From contig NC_052669.1 in assembly GCF_016802725.1 (NCBI RefSeq), positions 14,302,270 to 14,366,269 on the forward strand: DNA of 64,000 nucleotides, in the 5' to 3' direction. Under the pieces are notes generated by a model, which worked only from the letters and a program-made list of their open reading frames with translations, searched no databases and was not told the DNA's origin. The DNA is from Solenopsis invicta (taxonomy: Eukaryota; Arthropoda; Insecta; Hymenoptera; Formicidae). Positions within the stretch are counted from its first letter, which is position 1. The number at the start of each line of letters is the position of its first letter. The position numbers and the translations under genes are program-made. This document shows, one piece after another, positions 57,410 to 64,000 of the stretch.

Positions 57410-58672
57410 TGTAACGATAGCATTGTTACGCAGGTAAGTTATATCTCTTTCTCGCTCGCACATCCGATTGCAACATATCGTTCCGTCTCTTTCACTCGCA
57501 CGTCCGACCACGTGACGTCAGTACTCTCCGTCTCGCTCACTCGCGCGCGCGGCCACGTGACGTCGGTTCCGTTTTTCATCTCGCTCGCTCTCGCACCCGG
57601 TCGCGTGACGTCACGCGTAGCATCGTGCGAGCACGTGCGCGTAGGTGCGCGCCGAAAAGTGGGGTAAACATGTGGTTCCGACTGCGTGGGCGGTCAGAGG
57701 GTATAAATAAGGAACTACACCAGGAAGGAGCGACCAGTCGGTTCCAAATCATCGGTACCGACACTCCGGGAGTACTTGAAGCTCCTTGGCTGGGTGTTCT
57801 CGGCTGTCTTAAACCGGGTGTAATCGGTTTCCTGAAATCCCCTAACACCGGGCGTTCTCGGTTATCCGCAATCCTGTGCCGGGCGTTCTCGGCTTCCTGA
57901 CACAGGCCGTTCACGGCCTCCTGACACCGGGCGTACTCGGTTATTCTGTATCGCACTCCTGTGCCGGGTGTTCTCGGCTTCCTAAAATCAGCCATCTCTG
58001 GCTTCCTGTGCCGGACGTTCTCAGCTTCCTGATACCGGGCGTACTCGGTTACCCGTTTCGTTACCTACCTGCCCTGTATCGTTGACTCTTGATTTTTATT
58101 TTATTTTCAGAGCGAATTTATAATAATTTCACTCAGTCGGCGACGACGTGTTAACCGGAGTTCCAACTTCCTTGCCGGACTTTCCTTGGATATCCTCCGT
58201 TCCGAGCGTCCCATCCGAACAAGCGCCTTTCTAGCGAAGCGAGCGAATCTTGATCCCTTCCTCAGGCGAGCGTTAGTTATTAAGTTGCGTTAGCATTAAG
58301 TCCGCGTTTCTTGTAATCTTTTCCGTGCGTTAGTTTGTAAGATTCGCGTTTTGTATTTAGACTTAAGATTTCAATTGACACCGCAAGCGCTATAATTTAG
58401 TTTAAGTTCTCTACATGTTTTCTACGCGTGTATGTTATAATTAGTTTTAAGTTCTCTCCGCGTGTGAACAAACGTTCCGGGGAACACGAGTTCCGAAGGT
58501 GTCAACTTCCTTCCTTCATAATAAATTTTTATTTTTGTATCACAGAGTGTGAGGAGATACTTATTTAAAATAAATATTTTTGTTACTTTCTTTTCAAATC
58601 GGAGTTTCTTCTTTTCTTGACCCTGGTACCGGCGAGCTAATCCGCGACCGCGAGAAAAGTCGTACCGTTACA
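57410..58672 (+). mobile_element. Solo LTR (family A-related), in foldback arm
   Basis: Begins TGTAACGATAGC and ends GTACCGTTACA; flanks GTTA (57406-57409) and GTCA (58673-58676) differ by one base, and the other foldback arm preserves the empty site as GTCA. CRE-like CACGTGACGTCA boxes occur at about 57508, 57552 and 57603. The TATAAATAAGG box is at 57702, the hairpin array at 57811-58050, and AATAAA at about 58520. It is oriented rightwards. Confidence 0.85.
57811..58049 (+). repeat. Array of mini-hairpins in LTR leader
   Basis: Modules with conserved 8-nt loop GGYGTNCT-type and different complementary stems: 57811-57830 (AAACCG/CGGTTT), 57847-57862 (ACCG/CGGT), 57878-57893 (GCCG/CGGC), 57926-57941 (ACCG/CGGT), 57963-57978 (GCCG/CGGC), 58034-58049 (ACCG/CGGT); 57904-57919 is a perfect AGGCCGT/ACGGCCT with a shorter loop. 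Spacers often read TTCCTGA. It lies 100-350 bp after the TATA box. Confidence 0.7.
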
Positions 58673-58916
58673 GTCAAAACTCAATTTTGCAATCAATTGT
58701 TATAAACAAATTATTAAAAATTGATTGTAGATGAAACTGATTACGATCCCACGTGAAAAATGACTCAATAAACATATATAACGCTTTCTTAACTGGTATT
58801 ATAATAAATATTATAATTGTTATAAACAATTTAGTTGAAAAATTGCTTTTTGCAATGTGTTTTTTATGTTTATAACAATTTGTTTATAACAATTATAATT
58901 GTTATAACCAATTATA

Positions 58917-60208
58917 ACACATCGTTCAATAAGTCCCGAGACTAACAACGAAAACAACATTTTTTTTCAAAAATCATTTTTATTCATCAATATAATCTCC
59001 TTTTAGAGTGATACAATCTTTCCAACGCCTCTCCAACTTTTCTATACCATGTTTATAGAAGGATTTATCCTTTGCTTCAAAATAGGCTTCAGTTTCGGCA
59101 ATGACCTCCTCATTCGAGCCAAATTTTTTTCCCTGGAGCATTTTTTTGAGATCAGCAAAGAGCCAGTAGTCGCTGGGGGCTAAATCTGGCGAATACGGAG
59201 GGTGGGGAAGCAAATCAAAGCCCAACTCGTTGAATTTTACCATTGTTTTCATGAACTTGTGGCATGGTGCATTGTCTTGATGAAAAAGGATTTTTTTCTT
59301 CTTCATGTGCGGTCGTTTTGCTGCGATCTCCTCCTTCAAACGTACCAACAAGTCAATATAATAATCACTGTTGATCGATTTACCTTTTTCCAGGTAATCA
59401 ATGAAAATCACGCCATGTGTATCCCAAAAAACAGACGCCATGACTTTGCCAGCAGACTGCTGCGTTTTTGGACGCTTTGGGCGACTTTCGCCAGCCGCGC
59501 GCCACTCAGATGATTGCCGATGCGACTCCGGAGTGAAATGATGAATCCATGTTTCATCCATGGTTACGTATCGACGCAGGAAATCCTTTTTATTGCGAGT
59601 AAATAGCGATAAACAGCTCTCTGAATCGTCGATTCGTTGCTGTTTTTGTTCCATTGAAAGCAATCGCGGCACCCACTTGGAAAAAACCTTTTTCAGGCTC
59701 AATTTTTTATGAAGGATTGTAAATACGCTTCCAGATGATATCTGTGTCATTTCTGCAATGTCACGGACCTTCACTTTGCGATTGTTCATTACGATTTTTA
59801 ACACTTCACTCACATTTTCCGGTACAACGGCTTCCAATGGCCTACCCGAACGTTCCGCATCGTTTGTGTCCGTACGACCACGTTTAAACTCAGCATACCA
59901 ACGACAAATCGTTGATTTAGATGGAAAGGAGTCCGGATAACATTTCTCAAGCCATTGCTGGGCTTCTACGGTGTTTTTACCCATTAAAAAACAATGCTTT
60001 ATCAACACGCGAAACTCACTTCTTTCCATTTTTCAAACAAATTACAAAGTGACTTTGCTCTAACCTCAATAACTCAGCTGTTTGTGGTCCGATCGACGTG
60101 AAATTTGTACACGTTTCATGTGAAGGTTCGCATTCTAGGGAAACGTGGCCAGCTTGGTACTACTAGCGTTATCTCTGGGTTAGTCTCGGGACTTATTGAA
60201 CGATGTGT
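58917..60208 (-). mobile_element. Mariner 4, intact
   Basis: Inverted ends ACACATCGTTCAATAAGTCC continuing CGAGACTAAC on both sides, TA outside (58915-58916, 60209-60210). It sits at the centre of the foldback palindrome. Confidence 0.92.
58980..60029 (-). CDS. Mariner transposase, apparently complete (349 aa)
   Basis: Uninterrupted from ATG at 60029. The N-terminal HTH pair includes STICRWYAEFKRGRTDTNDAER then SGRP. The catalytic domain has TMDETWIHHF, FHQDNAPCH and PYSPDLAPSDYWLF, the three Asp residues at D,D(34)D spacing. Normal length, with near-perfect inverted ends around it: a candidate active copy. It differs clearly from the transposase at 35177-36238, so a separate lineage. Confidence 0.93.
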   Translation of the reverse strand: MERSEFRVLIKHCFLMGKNTVEAQQWLEKCYPDSFPSKSTICRWYAEFKRGRTDTNDAERSGRPLEAVVPENVSEVLKIVMNNRKVKVRDIAEMTQISSGSVFTILHKKLSLKKVFSKWVPRLLSMEQKQQRIDDSESCLSLFTRNKKDFLRRYVTMDETWIHHFTPESHRQSSEWRAAGESRPKRPKTQQSAGKVMASVFWDTHGVIFIDYLEKGKSINSDYYIDLLVRLKEEIAAKRPHMKKKKILFHQDNAPCHKFMKTMVKFNELGFDLLPHPPYSPDLAPSDYWLFADLKKMLQGKKFGSNEEVIAETEAYFEAKDKSFYKHGIEKLERRWKDCITLKGDYIDE

Positions 60209-61303
60209 TAATTATTATAAATAAATTGTTATAAACATAAAAAGCATATTGCAAAAAGGAACAATTATAATTATTATAAACAAATTGTAATAAACATAAA
60301 GAGCACATTGCAAAAAACAATTTTAAAACTAATTTGTTTATAATAATTCTAACAACTATACCAATTAAAAAAGCATTAGTATGTATGTTTATCGAGTCAT
60401 TTTTCACGTAGAATCGATTCGTAATCAGTTTTCCTCTACAATCAATTTTTAGTAATTTATTTATAACAATTTGTTGCAAAATTGAGTTTTGACAAATTCT
60501 TTTTACGTCAATAATGTTTTTTCATGTTTTGGTCCTATTTTTAATTTAAATTCTTGCTGCTATTTTTGCTGGTCGGACCATGGGCAGGATTGGATTTAAA
60601 TTACTTATATATGCGGGCAGATAATAGATAGAATCATCAATGGATACAATACGGAAAGATACGGATATGATTCCTGTACGTAATTGCAGAAAGATGCGGA
60701 CAAAAATCGCGGCGTTTAGAATGAAAACAGAAACAGACAGTACTTCTGTATGCAATTGCAGACAGATACAGGTGAAATGTGATTACGGACAAGATCCGGG
60801 TAGAAACGGACAAGATCGCTGTCCGTAATCGCAGACAGGTGCAGATAAAAAACGCGCCGGATACAATGCGGATAAAAACGGACAGAAATAGCACCGTATA
60901 AAATGCAGATAGAAACGGACAGATTTTCTGTACGCAATTGCAGTCAGATACAGATAAAATGTGATTACGGACAAGATGCGGATAGAAACGGACAGGATTG
61001 CTGTACGTAATCACAGACAAGTGCATATAAAGAACGCGCCGGATACAATGCAGATAAAAACAGATAGGATTCTGATACATAATTACAGATAAATGCGGAC
61101 AGAAATCCTGTCATATAGAATGTAGAAAGAAAAGAAATAGGTTTTAATTATTTATATAACTAATCTAGTTTATTTTAAAAATATCTAAGTCTAAATAATC
61201 AAAGGGTTAGTGAGAGTGTTTTCGCGATACTCAACACGTAAGTTTTTTAGTGTTCAAATCAACTTTACTTCAAATATAACTTTTTATTAACGATATCACA
61301 AAT

Positions 61304-61376
61304 GTACAATTAGCTCAGTGTTAGCGTTTTAGGTTATTGTCCCGAAATCTTAGGTTTGAATTCCGCCGACGCCAAT
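61304..61376 (+). other. tRNA-like or SINE-head sequence
   Basis: TAGCTCAGTGTTAGCG (61311-61326) resembles a Pol III A box, and GGTTTGAATTCC (61353-61364) a B box, 42 nt apart, close to real tRNAs. The T-stem does not pair well, so it is a tRNA pseudogene or SINE head. It is found only in the right foldback arm. Confidence 0.35.
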
Positions 61377-61983
61377 GCGTTTTTAAAAATTGTAAAATAA
61401 TGCGTAATCGTAATTAGTAAAATAGAATATATACTAATTAGATTAACCTAAAATAAAAATAAGAATAATAAGATCTGCAAGAAAACAAAAGAAATCTTTT
61501 TTATAATAAAAATCTTTTGTATACGCGTTTGCATATAGAAACGGACAGGATGTACGTATTTGCAGACAGAAACGGACAGGGTGCGTATGTATCCAATTGC
61601 AGACTAAAATGGATAGGATGCATATACGCATTTGGAAACAGAAACGGATAGAATTCGGAGTTGTCTATCCATTTTTACAGACAGAAATCGATAAATTACG
61701 AAACACATTCTACCGGTTTCTGTCTGTAATTACGGATTAAGAAACGCATAGTAAAGCAGACAAATACGTCTTCTATCCGTTTCTATCCGTAATTTTTACC
61801 AGGGATCCGACAAACTACATCAGAAGGATCTTTATTTTCTTTTAATTCCACTTTAAAGCAATAATTGCATTTATTTTCCGCGCAAGGTTTTCTAGATAGA
61901 CCGTTTGCATTTTCATGCGTAATTTTCTTTCGATGTAACACTTTAAAATCATACTGCTGAAAGTGTTCTAACCAACGTGCCAA

Positions 61984-62238
61984 TTACCCTTCCAATTTCT
62001 TAAAAGACATAAGCCAACGAAGTGAAATATAATCCGTTCTAACTAAAAACTTCCGCCCATATAAATACTGATGAAATGACTTAATAGGATCAACCACAGC
62101 TAAAAGCTGCCGTTGAGTCACACAGTAATTTCTTTCCGTTTTGTTAAGAACTCGAGAAGAGTAAGCGATTACTTTTTCTACTCCAGCCTGTTTTTGAGAA
62201 AACTGCTCCAATACCACGATTCGAAGCATCAGTATCAA
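61984..62238 (-). pseudogene. Gypsy RNase H fragment
   Basis: Contains VIAYSSRVLNKTERNYCVTQRQLLAVV, written here in shorter form as SRVLNKTERNYCVTQ and FHQYLYGRKFLVRTDYISLRWL, the conserved RNase H blocks of Gypsy elements with the catalytic Asp (RTDY). The frame ends at KLEG, with a stop before the downstream segment ARWLEHFQQYDF (61983 on). The upstream link to the thumb region (62359-62556) needs a frameshift. Confidence 0.8.
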
Positions 62239-62358
62239 GGATAAAGTTTTCTCGCTTAATCGGAAAAGATAAAATAGGCAAAGAAACTAACAATTGCTTT
62301 AATTTTTTGAACGCTGATTGTCAACACTTATCCCAAAGAAATTTAATAGAATTTTCCG

Positions 62359-62556
62359 TTAAAGGATATAAAGATTTGCTACAAAAGAAAATTCTTTAAC
62401 AAACCTTCGATAATACAAACAAAATCCCAGAAAACTCCAAACCTGTTTTCTATTTAAAGGAACAAGCCATTTCTTAATAGAAGAAATTTTTTCAAAATTT
62501 GTAGCTACATTTTCTGCAGAAACTATATGTCCTAAATATTTAACTTCTTTACTCAA
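62359..62556 (-). pseudogene. Gypsy RT thumb fragment
   Basis: EVKYLGHIVSAENV and SFLGFCLYYRRFVKEFS are the conserved Gypsy blocks that follow the YLDD palm. It is separated from the palm by the solo LTR at 62560-63682. Confidence 0.8.
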
Positions 62557-62559
62557 AAA

Positions 62560-63682
62560 TGTAACGCTGATGGTTTTCGTGCGGTGCGGTAGGAGTCAGG
62601 ATACGGTTACGGATAAGCTCGCCGGATTAGCCGGGTTCAGTAGAGTAATCGCATTCGGAATTAGATGATAAAAACACTAGATCTTTATTCACAACTTGAT
62701 AGCTACATGTAAATAGATAGTCTGTTGATTTGAATGCCTCGCGACAAGTGGACTTAGCCTAAGCGGGGACGCGATTGGGTCTCGGTGGTCGCGACGACGA
62801 ATCGCCTCTGAGCGGTCCAAAACGCTAGCTCTGGTAACGGAAAAATGTACGGCGCCGCTCGGAATAACAAAAAGGTTAAGTGAGAACCAAAAAGAAAACA
62901 CAATAAGAATCAATCATTATAACCGCGATAATACTGACGGAATGATAAAGCTACAAATAATCTAACTTAAACTAATCGCGTGGTTTTAAACGGACACGAT
63001 GTCCGGGGTGATCGGGGAGCCGCGGAACGCGGAATCGGAGCGACGGTGGCGATTCCGCGCCTCGCCCGAGCCGCCTCGTGCAAAGTGAGGCGGAGATATC
63101 GTCAGAGCGCGGATGCCCTGACAATGCTTTAGGTTACTGGTGAGTCTTCCTTGAGGGTGAGGACGGAGGTGATTGGCCAGGGACACCTAGCCTGTGGACT
63201 CGACGAGGATGCTCGTCGTGGACGGTGATTCGCCGAGGATACTTGGCTACGAAGCGCGGCGAGGATGCTCGCCGTGATTGGTTGCGGAGCGGTGTTCGGG
63301 ATATCGGTGTTAGCCGAGGATCCTCAGCTAGTCGAGACGACGAGGATTCTCGTCGAGGGGTCTGGAGGAGGCGAGTATTCTCGTCCTCTTGGGAGTCAGA
63401 GTTGCGGTCGAGGATTCTCGACCTGTTGGGTTTGGTGGACCGGGAAGATCTAACTCTGCGTTCCCACTGCCGGCTTATATATCCGAACGCGCGGTTGGGC
63501 GGACCAATCCGCGCGTTCGGTCGGCTGGCCTGGAGTGGGAATGTTGCCGAACGCCACGGACGACGCGCGTGCTGCCGCGTGATCGCGACGGTAGGTTAGC
63601 TCGGTGCGCGCACGTGGTGTTTGCCGGTGCTTTGCTCGGGTGGAGTGGCAGTGCGCGCGAGGTGGAGGGGCGTTTTGTTACA
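62560..63682 (-). mobile_element. Solo LTR (family A), in Gypsy RT
   Basis: Begins TGTAACGCTGATGG and ends GTTTTGTTACA, flanked by AAAA duplications (62556-62559, 63683-63686). It is the same family as 277-1899: they share the terminal sequences and the CTGCCGGCTTATATA region. TATATAAG is on the minus strand near 63474. Excision would restore the Gypsy RT frame between palm and thumb. Confidence 0.88.
63201..63422 (-). repeat. Array of mini-hairpins in LTR leader
   Basis: Modules with loop AGGATNCT: 63201-63218 (CGACG/CGTCG), 63232-63247 (GCCG/TGGC, one wobble), 63257-63274 (CGGCG/CGCCG), 63338-63355 (CGACG/CGTCG), 63407-63422 (GTCG/CGAC), and a looser one at 63311-63330. Downstream of the minus-strand TATA box. 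Confidence 0.7.
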
Positions 63683-63702
63683 AAAAGATACATTTTATTG
63701 GA

Positions 63703-64000
63703 TTAACTTTTAAATTTGCTTCTTGTAAATGAAAAAAAAATTTCCCTTAGATTTGAAATCATTTTTTCAAAAGATTTTCCAAAAACAATAACATCATCTA
63801 AATATACAAAACAGATTTTAGAAATTAAACTTTTTAGAACTTTTTCCGTTAAACGCTCAAATGTCGCAAGAGCATTACGTAATCCAAAAGGCATGACAGT
63901 AACCTGCCAAAGTCCATTTCCAATAGAAAAAGCTGTGTTTTCTTTAGAAGAAATTTTCACCTGCTAATATCCACTCTTACGATCCAAAGTTGTAAACCAT
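63703..64000 (-). pseudogene. Gypsy reverse transcriptase palm (partial, runs off window)
   Basis: Contains VMPFGLRNALATFERL and CFVYLDDVIVFGKS: the YLDD catalytic box is intact. The frame is open from 63960 and continues upstream beyond the window edge with one stop near 63965. It breaks at the solo LTR insertion. Confidence 0.85.

Larger units (their letters stand above)
56601..61804. mobile_element. Giant foldback element made of tandem repeats
   Basis: Ends CCCTGGTAAAAATTACAGAC and GTAATTTTTACCAGGG, with AT on both outer sides (possibly ATCC). Both arms are built of diverged ~22-40 bp repeats of the type CAGACAGAAACGGACAGGAT, then share a unique stretch (57300-57409 against 60620-60487) and AT-rich inner sequence (58673-58916 against 60480-60209). 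Net length without the inserted LTR and mariner is about 2.6 kb. Gypsy sequence resumes on each side. No transposase of its own is seen. Confidence 0.85.
54529..64000 (-). mobile_element. Gypsy (Ty3-like) LTR retrotransposon, minus, interrupted
   Basis: Reading leftwards from the window edge: reverse transcriptase (64000-63703 and 62556-62359), RNase H (62238-61984), linker (61983-61805), integrase zinc domain and core (56600-55706) and integrase C-terminal domain (55600-55268). The order RT-RNase H-integrase defines Ty3/Gypsy. Gag, protease and the 5' LTR lie beyond 64000. The 3' LTR probably lies between about 54529 (TGTTGCATCC) and 55250 but I could not pair it. It is interrupted by a solo LTR (62560-63682) and a foldback (56601-61804). 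Confidence 0.85.

Noticed and set aside
57404..57995. Overlapping frames in the GC-rich LTR
   Set aside because: Same explanation: they cross the TATA box and promoter repeats of a solo LTR.

Overview
The window looks like nuclear DNA of an arthropod, probably a hymenopteran such as an ant. That is inference from the mix of mariner, hAT, Kolobok-like, LINE, Gypsy and Polinton elements and from the short AT-rich introns. Almost all of it is transposable elements nested in one another. The only host-like gene is a short four-exon model at 27.4-28.6 kb.

Layout. 0.3-1.9 kb: a solo LTR hit by a MITE, followed by a second, inverted copy of the same MITE. 2.5-8.0 kb: a Jockey-type LINE on the minus strand, split in its endonuclease by a TTAA-flanked Kolobok-like element. 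8.3-27.0 kb: a Maverick/Polinton with ~1 kb terminal inverted repeats. 27.4-28.6 kb: host-like exons. 28.6-32.8 kb: a minisatellite, a hairpin MITE, a third copy of the 0.5-kb MITE and non-coding sequence. 32.8-41.3 kb: three related LINE copies head to tail, the middle one carrying an intact mariner. 42.1-50.0 kb: a mariner broken by a hAT, then a foldback element broken by another mariner, then a second foldback. 50.1-54.5 kb: a GC-rich block, a dead Tc1 element, a hairpin MITE and a composite CA satellite. 54.5-64 kb: a minus-strand Gypsy retrotransposon interrupted by a giant foldback (which holds a solo LTR and an intact mariner) and by another solo LTR.

The Polinton carries a full virus-like set: protein-primed DNA polymerase B, FtsK/HerA-type packaging ATPase, retroviral-type integrase with chromodomain, adenain-like protease, major capsid and penton proteins, and several small conserved proteins. 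Early and late genes read rightwards; one gene near the left end reads leftwards. Polymerase, penton, major capsid and several small genes are broken by single stops and frameshifts. Integrase, protease, the 360-residue gene and the glycine-rich protein are open, and the ATPase is open but lacks an evident start. The two terminal repeats differ by about 3% in the stretches aligned by eye, so the insertion is fairly young but no longer autonomous.

The least expected signal is in the three solo LTRs. Just downstream of the LTR TATA box each has an array of tiny hairpins whose stems differ from module to module but stay complementary, around a conserved 8-nt loop (AGNAYNCY, or its complement on the other strand). 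This compensatory variation suggests a selected RNA structure in the retrotransposon leader.
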